DNA from: Insolitispirillum peregrinum
GTDB taxonomy: Bacteria > Pseudomonadota > Alphaproteobacteria > Rhodospirillales > Rhodospirillaceae
Reading direction: 5' to 3'
DNA length: 64,000 nucleotides
Assembly (NCBI RefSeq): GCF_900156605.1
Contig: NZ_FTOA01000003.1
Location: forward strand, 124,001 to 188,000
Both the position numbers and the translations under genes were made by a program. The notes below the pieces were generated by a model. The model had not been told where the DNA came from and did no database searches. It saw nothing but the letters and a program-made list of their open reading frames with translations. Positions within the stretch are counted from its first letter, which is position 1. The number at the start of each line of letters is the position of its first letter. Positions 31,612 to 40,730 of the stretch are shown here, one piece after another.

Positions 31612-33099
31612 TCATTGAGACGCTGACATCTGGAAGTCGCCGGATTGATCGCCCTCCTGATTCTGAGGAGCATCCTGCCAGCCCGCGCCAAGGGACTTGT
31701 AAAGGGCAATGAGACCGCGAGTTTCTTCCAATCGACTAAGAGCAAGCTCATCACGCGCCTGATTGAGCGTGCGTTGGGCGAGGAGCACTGGCAAGTATGC
31801 AGATAATCCCCGTTCATAGAGCCTGGTCGAATGCTCCAGAGCTTGTTGACTGGTGATCACCGCCCTGTTCAGTGAAATCTGGCGTTGGCGTTCACGCGTC
31901 CATACCGTCAAGGCGTCCTCCACATCACGAAGGGCGAGCCGCACATCTCGTTCGTATACCAGTCTTGCTGCATCAGCGTTAGCCTGTGCCGCAGCGACTT
32001 GCGCATCTACACGTCCTCCATCATAGAGCGATTGACCGCCCTGCATAGCAGCCGACCATGCCAGGCTGGCAGCGGAAAAGAGGTGCTGAATGGCATTGGC
32101 CGTGGTACCTATGCCCAACGGGATACGAAACCTGGGAAAGCGTTCCGCTTCAGCAACACCGATCCGGGCGCTGGCTGCGGCAAGGCGTCGTTCGTCCGCC
32201 CGCAGATCCGGGCGTTGGCGAATCACGTCAGAAGGCATGGAAAGCGGCAAGTCTCCACGCATCGGCACCATCGGCGATACCTTGCCCAAGGCATCGTGCC
32301 AATCTCCCGGGAAGCCACCTGCCAGAACGCCAATGGTATGGCTGAGACGGGCAATATCCGCTTCCATCACCAACGGTTTCGCTTCAGCCGCTTCACGTTC
32401 GGCACGTGCCTGCAAAACATCAGCCAGGGAACCCAAACCGCTCCTGTGTGTCTGTTCGCTCAGTCGTTCTGCATCACCGAGCACGCGAATGTTGTCGTGT
32501 GCGATACCCAGACGGGTCTGAGCAGCACGCAGCTCGGCATAGCTGGAAACCAGCTCGGCAATCAGGCTCACTTGCAACGCCCGATGATCCTCGGCAAGCG
32601 CCTCCATACCCGCGTCGTCGGCTTCAAGTGCCCGACGCGTACCGCCAAACAGATCCAGTTCCCAACTGGCATCAAACCCCAGATGCCAGGTGTGGGACTT
32701 CCCACCGGATTGGGACGTTAGTGCCTTGCTGCTGTGCAGAGTTTCCCCTGTACCATCTGCTGAAATCATGGGGCCGGAAGAAGAAGCGGTTTGCACGCGC
32801 TCCGCACGTGCCTGTCGCAACCGCGCCAGAGCGATCTCAAGATCCTGATTTTGCATCAAGGTCTGCTCGACCAGGCGATCAAGCATTGGGTCATGGAATG
32901 ATTGCCACCATGTACGAAGACCGTCCTGGTCTCCGTTGCTGATGCTTTCTTCGCCCTCAATCCAGTGTGCAGGAACCTGCACCTCTGGTCGTTGATAGTC
33001 GGGCCCTGCTGTCGTACAGCCCGGCAATCCGACCAGGAGTGAGACCATCATGAGGACGCGGCCATACCGCGGCCGGGTATGATTCGGCAATGCGTGCAT
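31612..33099 (-). CDS. outer-membrane efflux lipoprotein, NodT family
   Basis: A 495-residue TolC-like channel. The signal peptide ends in a lipobox LPGC (Cys at residue 28). The two OEP repeats are visible (about 65-260 and 280-470), with the NodT hallmark GPDYQRPEV just after the Cys, LDRLVEQTLMQNQDLEIALARLRQAR, and RPDLRADERRLAAASARIGVAEAERFP. It provides the outer-membrane exit of the efflux pump encoded upstream, with 12 bp separating it from the HlyD gene. It is the last gene of the operon. Confidence 0.93.
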   Translation of the reverse strand: MHALPNHTRPRYGRVLMMVSLLVGLPGCTTAGPDYQRPEVQVPAHWIEGEESISNGDQDGLRTWWQSFHDPMLDRLVEQTLMQNQDLEIALARLRQARAERVQTASSSGPMISADGTGETLHSSKALTSQSGGKSHTWHLGFDASWELDLFGGTRRALEADDAGMEALAEDHRALQVSLIAELVSSYAELRAAQTRLGIAHDNIRVLGDAERLSEQTHRSGLGSLADVLQARAEREAAEAKPLVMEADIARLSHTIGVLAGGFPGDWHDALGKVSPMVPMRGDLPLSMPSDVIRQRPDLRADERRLAAASARIGVAEAERFPRFRIPLGIGTTANAIQHLFSAASLAWSAAMQGGQSLYDGGRVDAQVAAAQANADAARLVYERDVRLALRDVEDALTVWTRERQRQISLNRAVITSQQALEHSTRLYERGLSAYLPVLLAQRTLNQARDELALSRLEETRGLIALYKSLGAGWQDAPQNQEGDQSGDFQMSASQ

Positions 33100-33111
33100 G
33101 TCTCTCCTCCC

Positions 33112-34041
33112 TTATATCCAGCGCTGCAGTAGTGAGAGGAGCCAGCCCTGTGGCCGTGGCTCATCTCCCGGTGTCGTCACCGTGATACTGCCCGTCATGC
33201 CTGCCACCAGCACGATGTCATGCGGAAGCTGCTCGAACGCCACACGCACCGGAATACGCTGCGCCAGCCGAACCCAGGCAAAGCTCGGCTCCACACTTGG
33301 CAAGCCTTGGGAATCGGTCTGCTGGTTGGCATCGGCGATACCCCGCCCGATGTTGACGACCCGGCCAGGAATGATCTTGTCAAACGCCATCAAGCGGATC
33401 TGTGCAGCTGCACCAGACTGGATGCCATGCAATTTTGTTTCCTCGAAATAACCAGTAATCCAGAAACTGTTTGCGTCAACCAGGGCGACATTGGGCTGCC
33501 CAATTGCGGCATAATCTCCTTTGCTCAATCGCAGGCGGGTGACATAGCCAGACACAGGGGCGCGCAATACGGTACGGGTCAGGTCAAGTTTGGCCTTGTC
33601 CACATCAAGCTGCGCACTGCGCTGTTCAGCCTGTGCCGTCGCTACTGCCCGGTTCGCGCGGTGAATTTCTTCGGCAGGCACCAGATTTTCCATGCCCTGA
33701 CGTCGCTTTGCATCCTCGACTTTCTGGGACAACGAAGCCGAGGCTGCTGCCAGTCGTGCTTCAGCCTGGGCCAATGCCAGGGTGAAGCTGGCAGGATCGA
33801 TGCGATAGAGGATCTCACCCTGCGTCACGTACTGACCGTCTGATACCGCCACGTCGACCACGCTGCCGGACACCTCTGGTGCCATACGGACAATCTGCGC
33901 GCTCACGCGGCCATCACGCGTCCAGGGGGCCAGGACATAGGCATGCCACAGCGCACTTGCAAGCGATCCGGCGGCACTCACGACAATGAGTGTCAGCCCC
34001 ACCCGAAGGACGGGTTTTATCGAGAGTGAAATTTTAGGCAT
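33112..34041 (-). CDS. HlyD/AaeA-type membrane fusion protein
   Basis: A 309-residue periplasmic adaptor with one N-terminal membrane helix (about 12-32). WTRDGRVSAQIVRMAPEVSG and DGQYVTQGEILYRIDPA are the typical EmrA/AaeA beginning; a helical hairpin (about 85-150) and a beta-barrel region (RAPVSGYVTRL...GDYAAIGQPNVALVD) follow. It should bridge the FUSC permease and the NodT channel. Its start overlaps the end of the DUF1656 gene by 8 bp. Confidence 0.93.
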   Translation of the reverse strand: MPKISLSIKPVLRVGLTLIVVSAAGSLASALWHAYVLAPWTRDGRVSAQIVRMAPEVSGSVVDVAVSDGQYVTQGEILYRIDPASFTLALAQAEARLAAASASLSQKVEDAKRRQGMENLVPAEEIHRANRAVATAQAEQRSAQLDVDKAKLDLTRTVLRAPVSGYVTRLRLSKGDYAAIGQPNVALVDANSFWITGYFEETKLHGIQSGAAAQIRLMAFDKIIPGRVVNIGRGIADANQQTDSQGLPSVEPSFAWVRLAQRIPVRVAFEQLPHDIVLVAGMTGSITVTTPGDEPRPQGWLLSLLQRWI

Positions 34042-34228
34042 GGAGGACCAACATCGAGACGAGACAGATAGAAATGGCGAATTCGAACAGGCCGGGGTGC
34101 CAAACCCACCGTAATACGCCGCTATGCGCGATCATGAAGCGAATGCCTGCGTAAATCGGCAGAGTGAAACACGCATATACAAGTAATGGTGGCAGATAGA
34201 TGCCGACCAACGAGAATTCACTGATCAT
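34034..34228 (-). CDS. DUF1656 small membrane protein (AaeX-like)
   Basis: A 64-residue protein with two membrane helices (about 8-28 and 42-62), beginning MISEFSLVGIYLPPLLVYA. Small DUF1656 proteins are regularly encoded between FUSC permeases and HlyD adaptors, as AaeX in aaeXAB. Its role in the pump is not known. I chose ATG 34228, which overlaps the FUSC stop by 11 bp; an upstream in-frame ATG at 34294 lacks family support. Confidence 0.9.
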   Translation of the reverse strand: MISEFSLVGIYLPPLLVYACFTLPIYAGIRFMIAHSGVLRWVWHPGLFEFAISICLVSMLVLHA

Positions 34229-36356
34229 TTGTGTGGCCTCCAGATCGTTTCGAGAAGTAATCAGCATTGCTTTCCAAAAGCCCGGCAATATCAAGAAATA
34301 CAGTCATTAAGTGTTCTTTATCCGCCGTCGTGGCCCCATTTCTGGTGGGAGTTTGCGACAAATACTGTGCAGCACGGCGAGCATGCCTTGCAGCCAGACG
34401 AGGTTGGTTTGCGCGCAGACTCATTTTGCGGAAAGCCTCAGCAAGAACACGATGCACGTCAGAGTCTGCGGGAGTCCGCCGCAACCATGTGTGCACGCGC
34501 AGGACTTCCCGGCCCAGATGAATACTGGCCAACGCGCTGGATATGGCCTGATCCATCGCTTGAGGTTGAGTCTTGAGCAAGGCGCCAAGCTGCGCTGTAC
34601 GATGCTGTTGGCGCCATCGCCACACGCTTGCCCTCATCGGTGCTTTCCTGAAGGTAGCAAGAGCCTCGTCCCGGATCGTCTGGCTCAACCGTGCCACGTC
34701 ACGTGACACGTTGCGCGGCAGGATAATTTTGAACCCGAGCAGCGTGAAAAACGTCGCCAGTATCCAGGCCGCCGAACTGTTGGAGAAGGACACAAAATCG
34801 TAGCGCATCGGATTGTCCGGGGCGGCCAATGAGGTGAATGCAACGAGATAGGCAACACTGGCCAGGGCATACCGAGGCATCGTCGTGGCGTAAATTGCCG
34901 GCAACCAGAACAGACCGAGGACCAGCAACAGCAATGGCAGTCCAGAGACATGTGGCAGCACAACAAAAGAACAGAGAAAGGCCATGATAACGGCAATGAC
35001 CGTTCCCTTGATGAATTCAACGGCGCCGAGCACAGGATTGGGGGCGGTAGACAACAGCGCAGAGGCAGCGGCCAGGCCGGCCAGCATCATGGCCCCATAC
35101 GACCATCCGGTTGCCATCCAGAACGCGCCGCCAAAGACGACGGTCATGGACGCTCGCAGCCCGTTCTGAACTGCGGCGGACGCATCACGATGAAACGGTA
35201 CGGAAACTTGCGGTCCTCCCGGTCGGGGATGATGAAAGCGTTCGATGCCCTTTAACGCTTCCATGTAATCGTCAAGCTGTTCAATCAGGCGGTCACCCGC
35301 AATCATCACTGCAGAGTGCTCCAGAGCATCGTCAGGCGATGTCGCAGAAAGCATCTCCATCAGCCGGACGCGCAAACCGGATACTGCCTGAACAGCCTGC
35401 GCCAATGCATCGTGATCCGATCCTTTGGCCAATGCCAGACTGGCTTCCTGTAACGCCTGTTCCCAGGCTGGCTGCAGAGACTTCAGTACACGGAGGCTTG
35501 CCCTGTTCTCCCCCATGACAGGCGTCCCGCCAACCAATGCGGAAAACAACGACACCATCGTCTGCCGTACGGCACCGGCACGTCGGGCGATGTCAGCGGA
35601 CTCGGCTTTCCCTGCCGCCAACAAATCGTCCAGCCCATACACTTCGGTAATGAGGTTGCGCCTGTCGATATCAAGAGGTTTGCCGCCAGCCACCGAATCG
35701 CCGTGAATAGCCTGGTGGTGTGTCGAGAGAATGCCTGCGGTTGTCGCTGCCAGTCGGTTAAGCTGCATCGTCAGACGGCTATGGACACTGCGAGTGCTGA
35801 AGAGAGCCGACACCACCGCCAGACACACCACCCCGACCAGCACGGAGGCACCGCGTCCCATAACTTGATCGAACGTGCGTTCTGGATGTTGCATGGCACC
35901 ATAGGCGGCCAATCCCACAGTGTATCCGGCAAGAGTTGCGCCATAGGCCCTGAAATGGCGCAAGAGCGTCATCCCCGCCACACAGATACCCAGCCACAAG
36001 CCAAATCCCAGCAGAAACAGCCAGGGCATCTGCCCAAAAGCACTCATCAAAACAAAAGCCGCCAACATGCCGGTCAGGGTTCCCAGTACCCGCCAGATTC
36101 CTTTGCCGATTACGGCACCCTGTACCGGACTGATGACCAGCAGCACGCTGGAGGCTGCCGAATACGGTGCGTGCAGGTCCAGTGCATAAGCAACAGCAAG
36201 CGCTAGCCAGGCCGCAAGAATGGACCGCACGACATGGGTCATGCGTGGTGTTGTCAGGTCGAGATATGACAGTCCATGCGCAAACCATCCCCGGTATTGG
36301 GAAAAGCGGTAGGAAAAGACCCCTGGGGATGTTGCAGGCACGTTCGTAGAACGCAC
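34218..36356 (-). CDS. FUSC-family efflux permease (AaeB-like)
   Basis: A 712-residue inner-membrane permease with two six-helix bundles (about residues 35-190 and 370-520), each followed by a cytoplasmic helical domain. LHAPYSAASSVLLVISPVQGAVIGKGIWRVLGT is typical of the FUSC family. AaeB-like proteins export aromatic acids such as p-hydroxybenzoate; related ones export drugs. I chose GTG 36356, five bases after AGGAGGGGG; a longer frame from ATG 36410 lacks a ribosome site. It is the first gene of the four-gene pump operon. Confidence 0.92.
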   Translation of the reverse strand: MRSTNVPATSPGVFSYRFSQYRGWFAHGLSYLDLTTPRMTHVVRSILAAWLALAVAYALDLHAPYSAASSVLLVISPVQGAVIGKGIWRVLGTLTGMLAAFVLMSAFGQMPWLFLLGFGLWLGICVAGMTLLRHFRAYGATLAGYTVGLAAYGAMQHPERTFDQVMGRGASVLVGVVCLAVVSALFSTRSVHSRLTMQLNRLAATTAGILSTHHQAIHGDSVAGGKPLDIDRRNLITEVYGLDDLLAAGKAESADIARRAGAVRQTMVSLFSALVGGTPVMGENRASLRVLKSLQPAWEQALQEASLALAKGSDHDALAQAVQAVSGLRVRLMEMLSATSPDDALEHSAVMIAGDRLIEQLDDYMEALKGIERFHHPRPGGPQVSVPFHRDASAAVQNGLRASMTVVFGGAFWMATGWSYGAMMLAGLAAASALLSTAPNPVLGAVEFIKGTVIAVIMAFLCSFVVLPHVSGLPLLLLVLGLFWLPAIYATTMPRYALASVAYLVAFTSLAAPDNPMRYDFVSFSNSSAAWILATFFTLLGFKIILPRNVSRDVARLSQTIRDEALATFRKAPMRASVWRWRQQHRTAQLGALLKTQPQAMDQAISSALASIHLGREVLRVHTWLRRTPADSDVHRVLAEAFRKMSLRANQPRLAARHARRAAQYLSQTPTRNGATTADKEHLMTVFLDIAGLLESNADYFSKRSGGHTNDQ

Positions 36357-36441
36357 GATAGCCCCCTCCTGCAGTGATTGACAGGCATCACTGTAGGCAC
36401 ATCCAATCATTCCAAAAAGTGAATTTGTTGCACTTCAATAA

Positions 36442-36456
36442 GTGCGTCAGACGCAC
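36442..36456. promoter_or_regulatory. palindrome in the efflux operon promoter region
   Basis: GTGCGTC-A-GACGCAC, a perfect 7-1-7 inverted repeat in the 113-bp gap between the LysR gene and the FUSC gene. An A+T-rich stretch follows toward the operon. It may be the LysR operator or part of the LysR terminator, since it lies 14 bp after that gene. Confidence 0.4.
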
Positions 36457-36469
36457 GTATTGACATGCG

Positions 36470-37408
36470 CTATTTCATGGTGTTTGTGGCTCTGAGTATC
36501 TGTGCCTCATCCGTGCTGCAGAGAGCATGGATCGTATTGCGCAACCATTGATGAGCCGGATCGCCATCCAGACGCGGGTGCCAGGCCTGCGTCAGGAGCA
36601 CTGTTTCAAGAGGAGTCGGAAGCTCAAACAGACGAATGCCCAAACCCGCAGCAAGGGCACTTCTGGCAAGATGCCTGGGCAACGGCAACAGCAAGTCTGA
36701 GTCCTGTAACGCAAACAAGGCCGTATAGGGATTGGGCACTACCAGGGCGACATGCCGGCGCAGCCCGTGCGCCTCCAGGGCAGCATCGATCGGCCCGACC
36801 GCCTTTCCGCGCCGCGACACGTTGATGTGCTCCCAGCGAGTGAGGCGTTCAGGTGTGATCTCATCATCAAAAACAGGGTGATGCGCCCGGGCAACACCCA
36901 CGAACGTTGTGGTGAACAGAGATTGCACGCGAATTTCCGGCCCAAGCTTACGTGACGCGCTGATAAACAGGTCAATGCGGCCATTGCGCAGCGCCTCCTC
37001 GTCAACGTCATCTTCCTCTGGCGAGAAACGCAACATGGCGCGTGGCATTTCTGTGGCCATGGCTGCCAACAGATGCCCCAAATGGATGCTCACGAATTCA
37101 TCGGTGGCCCGGACATTAAAACGTCTGTCCAGCGACGTCAGGTCGATTGGGGTACCGGTTTCAAAAACCTGTGTCGCACGCTCGACTACCATGCGCACCT
37201 GCTCGCGCAGTGCAAGTGCCTTGGGGGTAGGCATGAGCTTGCGGCCAACCTGGACAAACACCGGATCACCAAGCGCGTCCCGGATGCGACTCAAGGTACG
37301 GCTCATCGCTGGGGGACTGAGATTCATCCGACGCGCAGCGCCAATAACGCTCCCTTCATCCAGCAACGCATCCAGTGCCAGTAACAAGTTGAGATCGGGG
37401 CGCACCAT
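36470..37408 (-). CDS. LysR-family regulator, NodD-like group
   Basis: A 312-residue regulator. The winged helix-turn-helix lies at residues 1-65 (DLNLLLALDALLDEGSV, AARRMNLSPPAMSRTLSRIR), followed by the inducer-binding domain (about 90-300). MVRPDLNLLL at the start is typical of the NodD/SyrM-like subgroup. ATG 37408 has GAGGAG five bases upstream; the frame is open further but not coding-like. It lies directly upstream of and in the same direction as the efflux operon and probably controls it in response to an aromatic compound. Confidence 0.92.
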   Translation of the reverse strand: MVRPDLNLLLALDALLDEGSVIGAARRMNLSPPAMSRTLSRIRDALGDPVFVQVGRKLMPTPKALALREQVRMVVERATQVFETGTPIDLTSLDRRFNVRATDEFVSIHLGHLLAAMATEMPRAMLRFSPEEDDVDEEALRNGRIDLFISASRKLGPEIRVQSLFTTTFVGVARAHHPVFDDEITPERLTRWEHINVSRRGKAVGPIDAALEAHGLRRHVALVVPNPYTALFALQDSDLLLPLPRHLARSALAAGLGIRLFELPTPLETVLLTQAWHPRLDGDPAHQWLRNTIHALCSTDEAQILRATNTMK

Positions 37409-37544
37409 GCTGCTCCTCAAATCATTAACCAAAACGCAATCGTATTTCAGGTGAATTGTTTCATAAAGCATTAACAGGCAAATATGCTGTCCCTCATAGT
37501 ACAGGACAGTTATGCAAGGCGTGCAGGCTGCCGCCTGAATCACC

Positions 37545-37840
37545 TAGAGCATTGTGCGAAAAGTGGGAACCGGTTTTTTTCTTTTATAATCAAAGAAATG
37601 GGGTCTGGGGCCTTAAGGCCCCAGCGAGGTGTGGAGCTGCGCTCCACGCCCTTGTTCCCCAATTGTCGTGTTACCGCGTTAACAGCAAGGGCTTTTGTTT
37701 AGAGCGTTTTCACACCGAGCGAAAACGCTCTCCCCTTTTAGGGCCGCATTTTCCGAGCCGTTGACCGTAGACAGTCAACTTGAAAATGCTTTAGTCCCAG
37801 TGGTTTTGCGCAAAACCGGAACCACTGTTCCGCTGCCGTT
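37545..37840. repeat. cluster of intergenic repeats (truncated A, C copy 2, further palindromes)
   Basis: A type-A repeat cut in the middle (37546-37577) passes directly into a type-C repeat (37576-37670). Then come AGAGCGTTTTC/GAAAACGCTCT (37701-37731) followed by CCCCTTTT, GCATTTTC/GAAAATGC (37746-37789), and a CAGTGGTT...AACCACTG palindrome (37797-37829). No gene is present from 37409 to 37841. The A-C junction suggests one element inserted into another. Confidence 0.75.
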
Positions 37841-37841
37841 C

Positions 37842-38279
37842 TCAGCCCTTCGACGGCACCATCAGGGTGGCTTCGCCATCGACCACCGCCTTGTCACCGA
37901 CATAGCAGGTGGTGCGGAAGGTGATGAACTTCTTTTCGTCCACCTTGGCGGTGCATTCGACCTTGGCAATCACGGTGTCGCCAATGCGCACCGGCGCCTT
38001 GAACTTCAGCGACTGGCCGACATAAATGCAGCCGGGCCCCGGCAACTTGGTGCCAAACACCGCCGAAATCAGACCAGCCGACAGCATGCCATGGGCGATA
38101 CGGCCCTTGAACATGGTGGTTTCAGCGTATTCCTGATTCAGATGCACCGGGTTGGTGTCCCCCGACACGCCGGAAAACATCAGGATGTCTGCTTCGGTGA
38201 CGGTCTTGCCAAAGGTGGCGGTCTGACCAACGGCGATGTCTTCGTAGAAATTCACCACCGGGTTTTCCATCTGGCTCAT
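37842..38279 (-). CDS. phaJ: (R)-specific enoyl-CoA hydratase (MaoC/PhaJ family)
   Basis: A 145-residue single-hotdog hydratase. The catalytic motif FSGVSGDTNPVHLNQEYA (Asp and His) and FKGRIAHGMLSAGLISAVFG match PhaJ/MaoC. It hydrates trans-2-enoyl-CoA to the (R)-3-hydroxyacyl-CoA, linking beta-oxidation to polyhydroxyalkanoate synthesis. I start at ATG 38279 (MSQMENPVV), with GGGAG upstream; the frame is open further. No PHA synthase is adjacent, so the pathway link is from family knowledge. It stands alone. Confidence 0.88.
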   Translation of the reverse strand: MSQMENPVVNFYEDIAVGQTATFGKTVTEADILMFSGVSGDTNPVHLNQEYAETTMFKGRIAHGMLSAGLISAVFGTKLPGPGCIYVGQSLKFKAPVRIGDTVIAKVECTAKVDEKKFITFRTTCYVGDKAVVDGEATLMVPSKG

Positions 38280-38413
38280 GCAAAGGCTCCCAAAGATCCC
38301 AAAGGGCTGACAGGACCAGACGGCACCACCGGGGGTGAGCGGCTGGTTTCGCGCTGCAGTATAGGGGCGAGCGGGGAGCCCCTGCAAGAGACAGGGTTAT
38401 GAAGATGGTTGCC

Positions 38414-38992
38414 TTACAGGAACTTCAGCACCGCCACCCCGGCAATCCCCAGAACGACAAGCCCCGTCATCACCAGTTTCAGGCGGGTTTCGACGAACAC
38501 CCGGATCGGCGGGCCGAACTTCCACAGCAGGACCGCAATCAGCATGAAGCGCATCCCGCGTGCGATGACGCTGGCAAACGAGAACTTCAGCAGGTCGAAA
38601 TGGAACGCCCCGGCGGTGATGGTGATCAGCTTGTAGGGGATCGGGGTGGCTCCCTTGACGATGATCACCCACACCCCGTATTCATCGACCAGCGGACGCA
38701 GGGCCTCGAATTTGCTTTCAAGGTGCAGCATCCCCAGAATCGCCATTCCCACGCTGTCCATCAGGTAGTACCCGATGGCATAGCCCAGAAAGCCGCCGAT
38801 CACCGATGACAGGGTGCAGATCATCGCAATCCGGAACCAGCGCGTTGGCGCGGCCAGAATCAGCGGGATCAGCATCACGTCGGGGGGAATGGGAAAAAAC
38901 GAGCTTTCAATAAAGGAAATAAAGGCCAGCCACCAGATTGCATGCCGGTGAGCGGCTTTTTCCATCATCCAGTCATAGGTTTTGCGCAGCAT
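38414..38992 (-). CDS. YqaA/DedA-like SNARE-associated membrane protein
   Basis: A 192-residue inner-membrane protein with about five hydrophobic segments. FISFIESSFFPIPPDVMLIPLIL and YLMDSVGMAILG are typical of the YqaA branch of the DedA/VTT superfamily. These proteins are linked to phospholipid translocation and membrane homeostasis; YqaA itself is uncharacterised. It begins MLRKTYDWMMEKA. It lies upstream of and in the same direction as the hydratase gene but with a gap of 134 bp. Confidence 0.88.
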   Translation of the reverse strand: MLRKTYDWMMEKAAHRHAIWWLAFISFIESSFFPIPPDVMLIPLILAAPTRWFRIAMICTLSSVIGGFLGYAIGYYLMDSVGMAILGMLHLESKFEALRPLVDEYGVWVIIVKGATPIPYKLITITAGAFHFDLLKFSFASVIARGMRFMLIAVLLWKFGPPIRVFVETRLKLVMTGLVVLGIAGVAVLKFL

Positions 38993-39216
38993 GGGGGCCC
39001 TGTTGTGTCTGGAACGGTGCCCGCACCATCACCACGGTCTGTGCGGGGGCACTGTAAAATGACCTCCGATGTAACAGTCAGCAACCGGAACGGCAATGTG
39101 CAAGCGCACAAAAAGAGCGGTCAGCATTGCCAGGAAAAAGATGCTGGGGGTCCGTGGCGGGTTTATACTTGTGACAGAAAAGGGGCCGCATCATCCTTGC
39201 AAAGGGATCGCAGATC

Positions 39217-40302
39217 ATGTTCCGTCTCACCCGATATCACTGGCGGTACGCGCTGTTGATGGTTCTGGTCGCCAGCGCGGTTTCGCCGGTTGATGCCGCT
39301 GATCCTGCGGTGTCTTCTGCGCAGCTGTATCCTGTGGCGTTCACCAGCACCTCTCAGCCCAAGGCCCCTGTCCTGCGCCTGCCGCTGGCCTGCGTGCTGG
39401 CCGAAGGCGGGTGTGTGCTGGCACGAACCACCGATCATGATCCGGCGCCCGCTGTTGATCAGGATTATCGTTGTGGCCCGCGGGCCAGCAATGACCATGA
39501 CGGAACCGACATCGCCGTGCGCGACATGAGCGTTGCCGCCCGCACTGCCGTTCTGGCGGCGGCGGCAGGCACCGTCAAGGCAACCCGCGACGGCATGAAT
39601 GATCTGGGAACCCGCCGCCAGCCTGTCGAAGCCCTCCAGGGGCAGGACTGTGGCAATGGGGTGGTGATTGATCATGGCAATGGCTGGGAAACGCAATATT
39701 GCCACCTGCGTCAGGACAGCCTGCGTGTCCGCACTGGCGAAAAGGTCAAAGCCGGGCAACCGCTGGGGCTGGTTGGCATGTCGGGCGAGTCGGAATTTCC
39801 CCACCTGCATTTCGTTGTGCGCTATCAGGGCCGCTCGATGGATCCATTCAGTGGGACCGACGGCCAGACCGCTTGCAGCACCACCGCGGCCCCGCTGTGG
39901 AATGCCGAGGCACTGGCGGCTCTGCCCTATCAGCCGAGCGGATTTTATCATGCCGGGATCGCCAGCAGTCGCCCGGACCTGACCGCCGCCCGTGACGGTG
40001 ACTATCGTCAGATGCCGACAGCAGATGCTCCGGCTTTGGTGCTGTGGGCGGAAATTCTCGCCCCCCGCAAGGACGATCAGGTCCATTTCGGGATCACCGC
40101 GCCGGATGGCGCTACCGTGCTGGACCAGTATGTGACGCTGGAAAAAGATCAGGCCCAGTGGTTTGGCTTTGCCGGGGCCCGCCCGGCCGGAGATCACTGG
40201 CCCAGCGGTTCCTATCGCGCTGCCGTATCCCTGACGCAGGCAAAAGATGGTACGGTGCAAACCCTTGATGTTCCGCTGGTGATCGCGCCAGCCAAACCGT
40301 AA
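39217..40302 (+). CDS. M23-family metallopeptidase, exported
   Basis: A 361-residue secreted protein: signal peptide (about 1-27, ending VDA), M23 peptidase domain (about 75-215) with zinc ligands in HDGTD and HLHF, and a C-terminal beta-rich domain (about 265-355) that I cannot name. Conserved cysteines (RCGPR, DCGNG, YCHLR) suggest disulfides. M23 enzymes cut peptidoglycan cross-bridges. All zinc ligands are present, so it is probably active. A small lipoprotein gene follows after 21 bp. Confidence 0.9.
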   Translation: MFRLTRYHWRYALLMVLVASAVSPVDAADPAVSSAQLYPVAFTSTSQPKAPVLRLPLACVLAEGGCVLARTTDHDPAPAVDQDYRCGPRASNDHDGTDIAVRDMSVAARTAVLAAAAGTVKATRDGMNDLGTRRQPVEALQGQDCGNGVVIDHGNGWETQYCHLRQDSLRVRTGEKVKAGQPLGLVGMSGESEFPHLHFVVRYQGRSMDPFSGTDGQTACSTTAAPLWNAEALAALPYQPSGFYHAGIASSRPDLTAARDGDYRQMPTADAPALVLWAEILAPRKDDQVHFGITAPDGATVLDQYVTLEKDQAQWFGFAGARPAGDHWPSGSYRAAVSLTQAKDGTVQTLDVPLVIAPAKP

Positions 40303-40323
40303 CGCAACTCTGGATTCCTGCCC

Positions 40324-40611
40324 ATGAACAGCCTGAAACTGTCGGTTCTGTCCCTCGCCGTGCTGGTTGGCCTTGGTGCCTGTGCGGCCAAACCCGACTG
40401 GACCCGCAAAGGCGCTTCGGATGCCGAAATTGAAAAGGACTGGAACGAATGCCGCCGTCTGGCTGACCAGCAGACCGGCGTTCGTTGGGATGACAGCCGC
40501 AGCGGCTCGTCGTCCGGTCTTGCCGAATATGACCGCCGCCAGACCGCCAGCCGCAACAAGGCCATTGTGGACGCCTGCATGCGGGGCCGGGGATATTTCC
40601 CCATCCGTTAA
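40324..40611 (+). CDS. small lipoprotein
   Basis: A 95-residue protein with lipoprotein signal MNSLKLSVLSLAVLVGLGAC (Cys at residue 20). The mature part is polar and contains two further cysteines (NECRR, DACMRGRGY). The C-terminal MRGRGYFPIR pattern is seen in many small envelope lipoproteins of unknown function. It is probably co-transcribed with the M23 peptidase. Confidence 0.8.
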   Translation: MNSLKLSVLSLAVLVGLGACAAKPDWTRKGASDAEIEKDWNECRRLADQQTGVRWDDSRSGSSSGLAEYDRRQTASRNKAIVDACMRGRGYFPIR

Positions 40612-40641
40612 CGCATTGGCAGAAGGCTGGTGGGGGTTGCA

Positions 40642-40660
40642 ATCTTATCACTGATAAGAT
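40642..40660. promoter_or_regulatory. tetO-like operator
   Basis: ATCTTATCACTGATAAGAT is a perfect 9-1-9 palindrome and resembles the Tn10 tet operator core CTATCA.TGATAG. It lies 70 bp before a two-gene operon whose second gene encodes a TetR-family repressor, so autoregulation is likely. Confidence 0.7.
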
Positions 40661-40730
40661 ACCACGGAGGAGCAGGCTGTCAGCAACGGGCCTGTGCCTT
40701 CCGTGATGCGTGACCAAAGGAAGCCTTGCC

